Notes under the pieces: model-generated
Databases searched by the model: none
The model's input: the letters and a program-made list of their open reading frames with translations, nothing else
What the model was told of the DNA's origin: nothing
DNA from: Helochares maculicollis
Lineage: Eukaryota; Arthropoda; Insecta; Coleoptera; Hydrophilidae
Length of the DNA: 42,165 nt
Assembly (NCBI GenBank): GCA_033557835.1
Contig: JAWQRO010000348.1
Span: 1-42,165, forward strand
Reading direction: 5' to 3'
Made by a program: the position numbers and the translations under genes
Shown here: piece by piece, positions 1-12,010 of the stretch
Layout: each line of letters starts with the position of its first letter
Numbering within the stretch: the first letter of the stretch is position 1

Positions 1-308
1 AAGTAATGATGCCGCAGCCACCATATTCCCCAGATCTGGCCCCTGTGAGTTTTTCTTGTTCTCGAAACTAAAGAGGCTCATGAAAGGACGACGCTACGCT
101 AATATTGACGAGATAAAGATGGCATCGAAGGAGGAGCTGAACAAGATAAAGGAAAATGATTTTTTAAGTGCTTCGAAGATTGGAAAATACGTTAACACAA
201 GTGTATAATATCTCATGGGGATTACTTTGAAGGGGACAAAATAGATATTCATGAATAAATAATTTTTGAAAAAACACAAAATTCGCGATACTTTTTGAAC
301 ACACCTCG
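1..308 (+). mobile_element. mariner copy 1, 3' end (cut by window edge)
   Basis: This is the 3' portion of a mariner DNA transposon. It ends in a terminal inverted repeat (GAACACACCTCG at its tip) followed by the TA at 309-310, the usual mariner target dinucleotide. Its 5' part lies outside the window. The sequence closely matches the corresponding part of the complete copy at 20007-21328, which lies in the opposite orientation, so the two belong to one family. It abuts the remnant of a non-LTR retrotransposon on its right and may have inserted into it. Confidence 0.9.
6..258 (+). pseudogene. mariner transposase, C-terminal fragment, broken
   Basis: The reading begins with PQPPYSPDLAP, the conserved block just before the third catalytic aspartate of mariner D,D34D transposases. 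A single-base deletion follows, and the codon that should encode the catalytic Asp of the APCDFF block reads as glutamate (GAG) when the frame is compensated. A second frame change near 160 is needed to continue through the conserved CFEDWK and CIISHGDYFEG blocks to the expected stop at 256-258. A TAA replaces what is probably a tryptophan codon near 190-195. The fragment is therefore clearly non-functional. Identification rests on motifs seen in the sequence and on the related copy at 20063-21123. Confidence 0.85.
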
Positions 309-349
309 TATACTCTCATTGCTATATTTGGACATAAATCTGTAGACAA

Positions 350-1560
350 TCACTATCGGAGGACCCACCTTCTTCCTCTAAATTCCTCAAGTTTGCTAGT
401 CTCTTAGTCTTCTCTAATGTCAAGGTATATTTAGTTGTGGGGCATTCAATACACAGATGGAATAGTTGTCTTTGAGCGTTCACTTAAAGAGTTGGGATAG
501 ATGTAGACCCCATTGCTCTTACACTAATCCTGTGATATTTGTTACCTAATCGAATAGAAGCAACAACCTGACAACCATAATATAACATCGATCTAAGAAC
601 AGCTCCATAAAGGGTCATTGAGGTGTGGTATCCAGTTTGTTAATTGTCCAATTCAGTAAAGATGTTCTGTTCAATTTAGTTTGTTGTCCATAATAAGACC
701 GAAGTACCTAAAATGCAGCATTAACGAAAAAGTTATTTCTTCTAATAATGTTACCGGTTGGAAGATTTCTTTGTCTTGACAAAAAACTGGTGATTGTGAG
801 GGTAAGATAGTCAATTTCTGGTCCAGATCTTTTACTAAAGTCTGCTTCACATCTTTTTATACCAAATTCAAAAATTTGCTGCGTAATTACATTTGGCGAT
901 TGTCTAAAATATTATGTATGTAAGACGAATAGATATTATACAAGGTGGATCCTGAGGTTATCTTTGGTAAGCGAACCGTTCACCCAATTTTTCAATAGTA
1001 TTTGACAAAGATTTGTCGTTCAAACTGACAATATTTCTATCCTTAACTTGGAAATTCTAATTCACTTAGTTTTCTTTCCGAAATATGTAAATCCACACAA
1101 CTGTAAGCATCTGACAAGTCATAAAATAACAAAACAGATATTGTTTTCACTCGAGCAAATTTGAATGTCGGGCACAAAATCGGAGCCGGATAATACATAA
1201 TTCCTGGCCGCTTGCTATATCGAAACTGTTCATAGGGTAGAATACTGTCACTTTTGAGCCACCATATAAGACGTTCGAAGATCATTCTTCCTAGTATACG
1301 ATGCAGCCAACGGAGGATTCTTATTTGGCTTCAAAAATCTTATATTGACATAGCTTTTATTTTAGCTATTTACTCTCCTAGCAGAAAAATTGTAGAAACG
1401 TATAAAAGTCGTATCCAATTCTGTCATCATAAAACGTTGCGACAAAAAATTATTTTTTCCAAAAAAGGAAACGGAACTCGTCCCGCTGAAACATACGCTG
1501 GACCAAATTGATTCAGAACGCGCGGAATAATTTCACTTCGAATATATTGAAAGTAATTAG
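350..1560 (-). mobile_element. Degraded non-LTR retrotransposon (reverse transcriptase remnant)
   Basis: Read on the minus strand from about 1560 down to 350, broken frames give reverse-transcriptase blocks in the right order. There is an NPPLAASY stretch like the start of the RT domain (about 1290-1330), then FERLIWWL...LPYEQF (about 1210-1285), then FYDLSDAY, which matches the palm-A block (about 1105-1130), then RYFGLIMDNKL like the YLG/LD block (about 690-715), then a LRSMLYYG block (about 560-610). A C-terminal tail with ECPTTKYTLTLEKTKRLANL lies near 390-450. Many stops and frameshifts separate them. The catalytic YADD is not recognisable. It is a dead element of the I/R1/Jockey-type group; the exact clade is uncertain. 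Coding identity before 1300 is weak, so the upstream limit is approximate. Confidence 0.7.
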
Positions 1561-2008
1561 CCCATTTCAGTATTTTAAATGCAAAAATTTCAAAACTCAA
1601 GTATGTTTTGCCCTCAGTGCATATTCAGAGCCAAAATCAGAATTACTCAAGAACCTCTCCTTGGCATAAATTTACAATTTCTGGAAATTTAATATCACTT
1701 CTGCAAACTGCTTTGCTCGACATCTACTACAAATATTCTAAACGTAGCAGTCATTGAAAGAATCATCATAAAATTCAACGTTGGAAAGCGTTAAGACGTC
1801 GTTGTTTGAAATGCATAAAATTTTTCTCGTTACGACCTCTTAGTTTCAAGTAAACTTTGTAGACTGCTAACGGAAAGACGCATTTCTTTTCAAATTCGAT
1901 CGTATAAACCGGGCGAAGTGCTTTAAACGTCTTATGTATAGTACGCCAAGACTCTAATTCTTTTATTTATTAAATTCAAGTAAAAAGTAGGTGGCTGCGT
2001 CCCTTGCG
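1561..2008. other. Unassigned sequence upstream of the RT remnant
   Basis: No open frame or recognised motif is visible. On the minus strand this could be the decayed upstream coding part of the adjacent non-LTR element, but the translation is too damaged to support that. Confidence 0.4.
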
Positions 2009-2280
2009 CCGCGTCGCGACGCTTCCCTCATAATAAGGTATGAAACGAAAAAGAGAGAAAATGAATTTCTTTTAAAAAAACGCTAACACCTTAAGAATAT
2101 TAGATTTTTCCTTCAAATAAATGCGTAACAGAAGCTCATAAACCAAGTTTAAAACTCCATTTGTTCTTTAAATTGCTACACTTTTTCAAGAATTAGGCAC
2201 TTTTATCATTTAATCGATATTCTAGCGTCACGGTGCTACATGGACGCGACGCGGACTCACCGGGAACGCCTCCTTTTTTA
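2009..2280. repeat. CpG-dense inverted repeat in AT-rich DNA
   Basis: CCGCGTCGCG at 2009-2018 recurs as its exact reverse complement CGCGACGCGG at 2245-2254. The left arm overlaps a perfect 12-base palindrome, GCGTCGCGACGC (2011-2022). Both spots are rich in CpG within otherwise AT-rich DNA. The arms are short and the function is unknown; a protein-binding or replication-associated element is possible but not shown. Confidence 0.5.
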
Positions 2281-5200
2281 CATTTTTCCTCAACCGTCGC
2301 CTTTTTCGCATTCCTCTTCAATGAAGCAAACAGGGAATAATTTCGACTAAATATGTAACATTCTAACAATTCTGTTAATTGCAGTTAGCGCACGTACATA
2401 ACTATGTAGAAGCTTTTCCCCGAACTTCATTAGTGTTAGCGTCAACAGCATTATGTTAATAGCGAAGAGATTGAAGCCGGATTAAATTACGACTTACTCC
2501 TGATTATTTAGGGGCTTTGCTCAACCGTGTAATTTTTCAAATGCGTTCTGTATATCGAGTAATTTGTCAGATACTGGAATGGAAAATAGTAAAAAGCTTC
2601 TGGGCCATTAAGTAAATGCATGCCCCTATTAGAAAAATTGTAGAACTCTTGTCGTGGTTGCATGAGCATATTTTAACGACATTTGAATAATTATGTGAGG
2701 ACACTTCTACAAAAACTAGGTTGTTTGTAACGTATATCATAAAAAGATTGCATCAAATGTTGTTGCAAGGATTTGCGTTCTCGCGAATTATGCGAAATAT
2801 GGCTATATTGCTTACGAATAAAATTTAGCTTGATAAAAATGGCATTTATGATGTTAGAAATATGATTTACTGCTGCACTTGATATAATTTTTGAAGAAGC
2901 TTGCCTCACGTTAACTTGAGGTTTTGACTTACTACTTTAATGTAGAATATTTTAGCAAAAGAGTATTGTAGTGATGTGCTGGAATTCTCTTCGTGTTCTT
3001 ACAAAGAAGCCAGGTCTAGGAAACAAATAAAATTCATAAAATATCAGCTGCGTTAAAGAAAATCCAAAATCAATAAAATGCAATTGGCTCACAATACAAT
3101 CAATCACAGTTTCAACAAGCTTTTTTAGCTGTTTAAATTGTTCATTTCGGACTAATAGCTACTCAGGTTGCACTTCCAAATGTCTACTTTATTTTTAATA
3201 TCATTGAAGCTATATTGAAATTAAAATTTGTGCAAAACAAATTATTTGCTTACATAACATATGCTTAAAATACCAGATAAATTTGCTAAGCAAAAGATCT
3301 TTTACGTAAAACAAATTAAATTTAAAAATGATTGTTTTTGCTTCAAATAGTCATATATGCCTAAATATTAGCTTTGATCTGACCTTTATTGGTGAGGTGA
3401 TAATTAACCTAATATGTTTAGTTACAATCTCTTATAATTTAACAATTTCAACTACACTTGCTATTGACCGTAATGACTGCACGATACTCCGGTGTTAGTC
3501 TGCACTTAATAGGGCACTTTCACAATTGTATTTTGTGTTGGTAATCGCTAACAGAGATCGAATAGTTTCTTTTTCCTGAGGTTTCTTATTTCACCAATGC
3601 TATTGCGAAGCTGGGAATCCTTGATGGCTTGGTGAATTATAAGAATCATACTTCTATGCATAATATTGAATTTCTTACGAAATGCTATTAGCCTGTCATG
3701 ACAAAATATTGTATTTTTAACAAACTTAAAAGTGCCGCTATTGTTGCGTAGTACACTACTTTATTTTAAAATATTTGTACAATATCTATGATGCTTTTAA
3801 ATGCACAACCCTATATTTAAGCATTATATAGTTTTTAGCTCAGTAATTTGAGTAACTGCTTACATAAAGCTTGTAAATTTAGTATTTTGAATTTTCATCT
3901 TCAATTTTTAATTCTTGACATTTCGACTTATTGTGCTCTTTTCACTTTAATTTGGCAACTAAAGTTACAATTAAATATTTTGCCGTGTTTATATGTAGGC
4001 TCAAATTACGGTTGAGCGCAGCAGGAGAATTGTGTCTTTTATTATTTGTTTGTTCAGTTTTTCTTGGCTATCTTTAGTTAATGTTGTTGTCTTCAGTGAA
4101 AACTTTTATTTTCAAGTATAAGGCAAGTGCAACAACGAGCCAATACCCTATAAGTTACTGTTATTGCAGATTTAGCTAGTTTTAAATATGTGTGTATACT
4201 CCGAACTTGTATCTATAGAAGCTGTTACTGTCGAATCTGAAAGCTCAGTTTGTTGATAAATAGTTGTTAGAAATAGCAGTAGTGAAATAGTACCACTCTA
4301 AGTATATAAACATCCTTCATTTTTGTGCTAAATTTAATAAAGAGCTTTTAAAAGCTTAACAATACGTTAGTATATATTTTGAAATTCAATTTCTATTTTA
4401 AGTCTTTTAAGAAATATCTATACAAAGGCTTAGGAAACGATTTGCCTAAATGATGTTTTAATATATAATAGAAGTTTGCTTGGCCTCGGAGGCATAAATA
4501 CTTTTTATTCATATGTCTGGAACACATTTGAACCGAAATGTAGCATTGAGATGAGTAATTAGCTCTACAATGATTTAATCATACTCGGGAATCTTCTTTG
4601 TGTTAAGATTTTCAGTTAATTTCCTTTGGAGCATGTTTTAGTGGTATTTCAATAGGTTGAGATTTTTGCTATGGATGGTTTTCAATATGAAATTACTCAA
4701 TATTTATTGAGTAAATATGCTCTAGGTGAGTTGCAAATTAATTTGCGTTTTTCTTGAGTATTACGAGCTCATTTCATGTCTATCGTTTGTAAAGATAAAA
4801 ATGCATAATGGGTCGTTTTTGTAATACACCATAATGAGCTGTCGGTGCTTTTATTACTAGTTATTTTTTATAAGTAAATGACTTTCGATTGATTTGTCAT
4901 TTTAGTTGTTGTGTTAACTTGTTCAAAATGGTTTTATCTGAACGAGCGCAATTGGTTCGTGCTTTGTTCTTCTCTAACTAATTTAATAACTTTCTGTGGA
5001 CACTAAATAAATTGTGATTTTTCGTGAATTTAGCAAACATAAAAATCTTATTACTCTTTGCAAAGTGTACAATCACAACTAAATGGAAAATTCTTCAATT
5101 AATCTATGGTCAAAACTCAATGCATTTACTCTAAATTAAAATGATTATTACATTCTCCCATATCATTCGATTTAAACTTTTATTCTGCTTTTATATTTCC

Positions 5201-6330
5201 TGGCTACATCCACTATATTGTAGATATTATTCTCAAATAGGTATGCTTTCTTACAAATTCAAAAAATTGTGATTCTTTTTTTGTCATTCTCATTTTTCTT
5301 CCAAATCTTCTATTTTCTTGTAAGTGAAATATTTAAATTTTTTGCCTTAAACAAAGATTTGGTATTTCGCACATCTGAGATTATTTTTGTCTTGATATTA
5401 AGTCTAGAAAGTATTTCTTAAGAAAATTTATTTGCATCAAATAGATATTAGTCAAGCTCAAATCATTTTTTCTTTGTGGTGAAGTAACGAGAGCACGTAT
5501 TTTCACTGCATCTACCTAGTCATAAAAAAACTTTCGTAAGAATCAATTATGTAGATAGCTTCATACATTCGGATTTGCGTTCTATCGAGTTCAGCGGCGA
5601 ATACCAAAAATGATTTTTATCATGAGAATTTAAATTAGAGCTAACAAGGGCCTTATTTTTCTGCTGATGATGTATAACTTTAAACTCAGATTCATTTACT
5701 TTATAGATTAAAAATAAGTGAAAAGCTATGGATTCTATTAAAGTTTTAAAATTGCGACCAAACCTAGGTATTTCCAGGCTTCAGTTATATTCCATTTGAA
5801 ACTTTGCAATACTCCAGTTCTGTACTCTGTGAAGTTGACCATATAAATTCAATCCCACATAAATACTTAATTATCATCGAAATAGTAATAAATATCATAT
5901 TACAAAGCGATCTGCCGTTTACAATTCAAAACACCATTTCGCCAAAGATAAAACACTCCAACAAACTACGGAACTAATATGTGCGCTTTGTATAAAATTC
6001 ACCAAAGAACTTCACAACAAACAACAAATCAACACAAAAAAAATACTCTGACTAAGTTTTGAAGTCTATACTGATCTGCAGCAAAAGAACAATTCGAAAT
6101 CAGCAATTTCGTTTTAGCATTGCCATTCGGCGCCAAATAAAATAAATTTCATAGTGTGAGTAGTAAATGCTTTAAATTAAATTTTAATTAGCATTTAAAA
6201 GCATGAGCGTAAAACCCATTTGTAGTTGTAATAATGGAATTATTATATGCCGAACTGCAACCGAATGTATAAGTAGTTTGTAATAATATGAATGTATGGT
6301 TAATATTGCTTTGGAAGCTCATTAAACTAT
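2281..6330. other. Gene-free AT-rich DNA
   Basis: No credible exon, RNA gene or transposon is visible; open frames are short and have no domain character. The one clear local structure is a perfect dyad at 4693-4714, with arms TTACTCAATA and TATTGAGTAA separated by two bases. Runs of A and T and homeodomain-type TAAT cores are common, as expected from composition alone. Confidence 0.55.
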
Positions 6331-6960
6331 TATATGAGCTGAAAACGGCCACTGCACCATGTCACTCCTACCCCTGCCTTGCCACCCCCTAAGCGTCCGC
6401 TCGGTCATTCTTTTCCCGGGCGTACCTAACTAATTCTGTGTTAGTTTATGTTTAGTTTGAAGCACCTACAGCCCACACCTGCCTGTCTGTAGAATGCAGT
6501 TGGTTTACTTGTATTGCATTAGAGAGTTCCACATATTATCGAATGTACAGGCGACACACGAACAGGAGAACCTAAACTAATTGTTTCGTTAGGACAAACT
6601 GTTCGTCATTAATTGTCCATTGTTGCGAAAATTGGAACGCAAATTTGCATTGTCACCATGTTGATATTCCAGTTTGCATCGACGGGTTAAATGTATTTAT
6701 GTTCAGGGAGGACGCGAGCGAAGCGTGGAACAAAAAGTTAAAACTATAGAAGATCGGAAAGCTCGTTTTATATTAAACCCTTATTTTGCAAACAGCAGCA
6801 GTAGCAGAAATTTCAGCAGCATGTTTGCTTGTTGTGCGGAAGCGGGGCAGCAATTGGGCGGTCATAGGCCAACTGTGGGTAAGCAAGAGCAGGGCCAGTG
6901 TCCTCTGATTTCGATTTCTATGATTAATTGTGCCGTAAATAACTGACCGCAGAATTATCA
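6331..6960. promoter_or_regulatory. GC-richer non-coding island, possible enhancer
   Basis: Base composition changes sharply relative to the flanks. The stretch holds C-rich tracts, a CCCGGGCG motif and a CACCTG E-box at 6476-6481. An open frame at 6674-6946 on the plus strand has no ATG at its start and no recognisable domain, so I do not call it a gene. The island may be conserved regulatory DNA; only cross-species comparison could show this. Confidence 0.3.
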
Positions 6961-8380
6961 ATCTAAATTTATCGCGGATTCAATGAAATGACCGCGATGA
7001 AACCCTCTGGACAATCGAAAGGCCCGCTGGTGAGAGCCGTAGTTTAGGTGGATTGCGTTTAAAATTCCTACCGTGTTTAATATTTTAGCCGGGTCATTAG
7101 CACTTAATGCGAAATGTGTGTTTTGCTGAATTTGTACCATCAATTTGACAAGAGTGCAATTGAATCAAAATTCGAACCGATTTAAACCGTTCGCATCCGT
7201 TACATGACGAGGTCGATGTATTATAATTTCAATTGGTTTAAGAGCCGGCTGGCAACATGACTGAAGCTAGATAATTTCTAAGTGATTGGAACATTGAAAC
7301 TGGAAAGATTTAAAACGGAAAGTCAATAAAATAGACCGAAATGAGAACTCGTTATGAGTTATAAATTCAAGCACACGTGATTGCAAATTCTAGAGATTCA
7401 TTTACTAAACACAAACACAAATTTAGTAGGAGCTCGCACACCAATGATTAAGAAATATTTTTGCACTACAGATAGTAAGTTGATATAAAATCATACTGTA
7501 TCATCTCGTTAATAATAAAAAGTGTTTGAACTTATTGTATCTTTTAGAAGAAAAGAAATTATTTGAATAAATTTTTAATAATACTGAAGCCACTTGAAAC
7601 ACGAAAAGCATTTTTCAGTATTCAGTAAACATCATCTTCAAAAGAGCAATATATAAGCGCGCAAAATTAGGTATGGTAAATTGAAAATTTTTAATTAGTC
7701 CCCTCCGTAAAAGTCTGAAAGACTGATCGTAATGAGGTTTCCAGCGAACCAGTTACACGTTTTGTTGGTGAACGTGCTTACAAGGAAACCGAAGTACGTG
7801 TCAGAAGGCATTGATGTGTTAATTGATGTATTTAACCTGCACGTTCTGAAAATAACAAGAGTTACAAAGCAATCTATCAATCAATAAATTATGAAGTTAA
7901 AGCTCGAGCTTACCACGGCCAGTCGGCTTGACGAGAGCTATTTACTGCTTGGTTAGGTGCTGGATAACGAGATAACAACACTACAAAAGCTCATAATAAT
8001 GTCTATAATGAAATTACAACGTGTCGTTTGTTGAAACATCTGATAAGAAAAAAATCTAAAATCAATTAATCGCACTAGATTTATCACTCTTTTTTTATCT
8101 ATAGGTTTTGAACATGTGAAGTGTACGAACCCCTTCTAAGAATAAATGAAAATGGTCAAAAACAATTCGCTTCGCTGTTTGTTGCATCCCCAAAACAGCC
8201 GACACATGTTATGTAGGGGGGTGATTATTCGGCCAATTTCAGCACGGAAATTGTTGAAATTACAAGCCGTACATACATAGAAGCGAAATTAAATAAATAT
8301 TTATACTCTGTGGCGGTTGATATAACATGCTAAACACACGGAACACATTCGGGTGTTGTGCTGAAATAAAACAAAGAGTG
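6961..8380. other. Gene-free stretch upstream of the candidate promoter
   Basis: No gene is recognised. Short open frames at 6958-7143 and 7695-7880 on the minus strand have no domain character or flanking splice signals. Confidence 0.5.
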
Positions 8381-8700
8381 GATGGAGGAGGAGGTGGTTG
8401 TGGAGGCCGAAGGTAAGCTGACTGCCTGACTCGAAACAAAACGTGGCGAGGGGTGTTTTCGCTCTCCGCTATCATAACAGTTATATACTGCCTTATATAT
8501 TAGCCTCGACGGACTTTCTTCACACCCCTTTTTACCTATACACCTCTCTCGCTCCCTCACTCACCCTTCGCCTCACTTTCACTGACTCCCCACATCCACT
8601 CTCTGACCATTGTTTTATTTTGGAAATTAACAGAGGAAAATTGATGATTATCCAAAAGTTAATGGGATGATTTCAGGTCTCACCCCGCCTCCTTTCGCGC
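8381..8700. promoter_or_regulatory. Purine/pyrimidine-rich promoter-proximal region
   Basis: A GGAGGAGGAGG purine tract near 8383-8400 is followed by a pyrimidine-rich stretch at about 8520-8600 that includes CTCTCTCGCTCC, the complement of GAGA-type elements. It lies directly upstream of the TATA/initiator pair at 8723-8756. GAGA-type tracts are a known feature of insect promoters. Open frames here on both strands look like by-products of the repetitive composition. Confidence 0.4.
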
Positions 8701-8707
8701 TCACTCG

Positions 8708-8808
8708 GGGTCAATGCGAAAGTATAAATACGTTTGAAACGAGTTAATTTTCATTCTAACGCAACGAAACGGCTTGGTTGCGGCGCTAGGTGGCAAGCGA
8801 CAATGAGG
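8708..8808 (+). promoter_or_regulatory. Core promoter with tiny first coding exon (ATG AGG then donor)
   Basis: A TATA box (TATAAATA, 8723-8730) is followed by an initiator-like TCATTC at 8751-8756. The A at 8753 lies exactly 30 bases after the first T of the TATA box, the ideal insect spacing. A leader of about 50 bases leads to ATG at 8803 in good context (GACAATG). After ATG AGG comes a strong splice donor, GTGAGT at 8809-8814, so the coding part of exon 1 would be only Met-Arg and end in phase 0. A half-site GGGTCA (8708-8713), followed by AATGC, resembles one arm of an ecdysone-receptor element and sits immediately upstream of the TATA box; the second arm is poor. Secreted-protein and cuticle-protein genes of insects often have such mini first exons. 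I could not find exon 2. Confidence 0.5.
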
Positions 8809-8814
8809 GTGAGT

Positions 8815-11539
8815 GGAGTCGAAAAATTAAACAAAAGTCTGGTACTTTATTGTTTTAAAGCGCCATTAATATTAATTTAACCCCTTTTTGTGTGTGTTGA
8901 TCTTTTTACTAAATAAAAGCGGATAAACTCTGCATTTTAAATAATAATTAATTATCTACTTCTTGTTTATTATTAGGGAGTCACATTCTGGATTAATTTC
9001 GTTTAGACCCTTTGCTTGAACAAATTTGGTAAAATAAATCCTGTGCGCCGAAAATAATTTTTAACAATTCTTATAAATTCTGAGATTTATTCTGGTCTTT
9101 CGTCCTTACTATTGATTTGATTGCTATATTTACAACAATTATTTCCCTATTCTAAACTTTTTTGGTGCGCGTTTAATTAGAATCAATTTAATTGTCTTTT
9201 ATTTTCTTAAAAGTTTTGATACTTCATCTCGCAACTCTTTGTCCCAGTTTAATTTGCTTTCCTAGTCTACGTCCTTGACATCTTGCTTGCATTTTGGGTC
9301 TTCTTAGTCGTTCTCTTTTCATTTCTCCAGTGTCTAGCCTTTGATTCCATTTATTCATGTTTTTTCAACACTCCTCCTTAGAGTGTTGCACTACTTTAAT
9401 CACTTTCATTTTACTGTATCAATAAAGTTTACGGACGTTCTCACTATTTACCTCATTTCCCCTTTTGGGACGATATATATTCTTTGGATTTTGCGCAATT
9501 CTATATCTGTGATTCTAAACTATTGGTCAATATGTTTTCAAGAGATTAAAAACTAATTTTTTGTTTAAAAATTTTACATATTAACTATTGGTGAATCGCC
9601 TTAAAGCTACCGGATTGTATAATCCAGATTCATTCGTGTTGCGTTCAGATAACTGGAACACACATGCTTTCACATCTTCGTTTTCAATCCCATAGGCTTT
9701 CAAAATAAATAAATAAGTTCTATGTTTTCGATAAATTGTTTCTCCGTTTCAGATTTTAAATATATTTTAAGTAGAAAAGTATTAAGTAAAATGCTCTAGT
9801 CTCTTTCCTTTTTTGTATATCTCTTCTTGTGGTATTGTACGCATAGCAAGACTATTTGGTAATGGATCCATCATATTTTATAACCCCTAGCTTAAGCATT
9901 ATTTCCGAACTCTTTCGAAGTATAGACAGTAGGTACGCATTTATCTATTCTGCTGGTAGTTGTTATCTTTCCAAAGCTCCTTCGTCAATTATTTATTTTT
10001 GCAAAAAATCTATTCATTTTTACGTAGATTCTAGTTATCAGCACAATACACTTTAATTTATAGTAAAGGTTTAAGTTATAAATTATTTTATTTGATTTAG
10101 GTTAAATTTTAAACCTTTTTATATTTTGTTTTCCTTAGTTTCTGTTTTTGACCATGAGATATCTATTTTTACCAATTACTTATGGTTAAAAAATATTCAA
10201 TCTTATGCTATGTCGTTATCAAACGAGAGTTTTTACAATAGATGACAAACAAAATTATAAAAACCCTTACATTTGAAATCAACGTTATTTTAGTCATATG
10301 CTTCGAAAATTTAAATTGTCTCTTTAAACGTAAGTCTTTATGGGTGTCAAACAATTATTAAAACACCCTACAAGATGTTGAACAAATTTACTAATTTAAT
10401 GATTTTACAGACAACATATTATATTATATAGACATTTTTGGAGAAAAAAGTCCATACATTTTATTTTCAATCAAAATGTTTTTGTCGTGTATGAAAAAAA
10501 TTTGCAACTGTTTGTATATAATTGACGAGATACTATATTGTTGTTGTGGAACGCAGATGGACAGCTACAGTTCCTACAGTAATTAGATTTTCACCAAAGT
10601 TGTAGTAAAGTTGCAAAACATGGCTCCAATTAAATGTCCACATACATTAGTTTATATCTCATTGATGACGCCCCCACACATATAATTTTGTTAAATTGTA
10701 GACAAATGAAGTAGTGTGAAGCATAGAATTAAGCTGAAGCAAGTGTTTTAATGAGATAATAGAACTTTTTATTAAATTATGATCAAAATCTCTTGATAAA
10801 ATGTCATTCGTAGATCAACGCCTAAACTGTTAAGTTAAAAATCTCCAAACAAATAGCTGATATGCCAAAAATAAAGAACCTTATCACTTTACTTAGCTAT
10901 TTAATTGCAGATTGAAAAAGGTAGCTGATGGCGGACGTTTAAATATATGATTCATTACTTAGTAGCTACTTATTAAAAAATACTGTCAGTGCAATTTAAA
11001 GTTAACAGAGTTATCGTTTTACTTATTGTCAATAAATTTGCTGTTTCTGGATATAGCTAAGCCATACTAAATTTCTCTCAAGCGTTACAATTCTACAGAA
11101 GAAATACCACAAGTTTTTCTAAATATACAGCAAGAGTGTTGCTGAAACAATAATATTTGTACTTAGTTGACCAATTACTGGTATTACTTTATCCCACAAA
11201 TTGTGCAAAAATGTAGATCTACTGTAATAAGGATGAAAAGATTTTAACTGCTCTCAAAGGCAAAACAAAGACAATAACGACTGCATTAAATTTACTTAAT
11301 AGTAATTAAATCGCTGTACTATCAAACAAAGAAATGAATGTCTGAAATAAAAAGTATCTCCTAGCTACGTCCCGCCTTGGCAAAGGCCAGAAGAGTTACT
11401 TGTGTGCTGCAAAGAAGTTTTAATTAAAGCTTATGAGACGCAGTAAATAACCCAGAGATTAAATCAGGAGAAACATTGCATTGGTCTTATAACTGTAGAT
11501 TAGGAGAAATTAAAAACAAGAGACTTGAAATATTTAATG
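8815..11539. other. AT-rich DNA, possibly intronic
   Basis: If the promoter at 8708-8808 is real, this is the start of its first intron. No exon with coding character is visible. Open frames at 9341-9556 and 9856-10056 are AT-driven and show no domain. No transposon was recognised. Confidence 0.5.
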
Positions 11540-12010
11540 GCACGCAAAGCTCCCTTGAGCCGGGCGCGAGCGACACGCGGCCTCCGGAAGAACGGTTTCG
11601 GAGGAGCCTAGCTGGAACGCGGCTTTACTCACTTTAAGTTCTGTTAGTAAATTCAGCCGACAATACATAATTAAAAATGGGGAGCTTTCACATTATCCGC
11701 AAAATCTTGCAAGTCATTCAGAATTAATAAGGAGGCATTTTAATAAATGACAAAAAGGGGCGCTTCGCCCTTAGAATGTGCAGTTAATGGCGTGGCCAGG
11801 TTCGCTTCTGAAAGCCCCCGAGCTCTGCCAGGCACCCATGTGATTTAGAGAAAAATTGCTTAATAGAGGAATTTAATAGAATAACAAAGCTGCGACGGAA
11901 TTATGTTATTTATATGAAGTAAAAGCTCCCTGGGGGACAATAACACCATAAAAAGTGGGGTGTTTCCCTCTGCCGCCCTGTGTGCATGCGGAAGATACTC
12001 CAGTTGGTTC
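11540..12010. promoter_or_regulatory. GC-rich island with clustered dyads, possible enhancer
   Basis: A GC-rich patch contains an imperfect 24-base palindrome at 11581-11604 (arms CCTCCG and CGGAGG). It also has a hairpin at 11756-11772 (GGGCG, loop CTT, CGCCC) and a dyad AACACC/GGTGTT at 11942-11964 that encloses CCATAAAA. CCATAAA resembles the site known for Abd-B-class homeodomain proteins. No open frame is coding-like. Regulatory function is an inference from density of structure and composition. Confidence 0.35.

Noticed and set aside
6674..6946. 90-residue plus-strand open frame
   Set aside because: It lacks an ATG start, has a Ser/Gln-rich stretch from an AGC repeat, no domain and no splice or promoter support.
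8260..8670. Overlapping frames on both strands (71-76 residues)
   Set aside because: They arise from purine/pyrimidine-rich tracts; frames on opposite strands overlap and none shows a domain.
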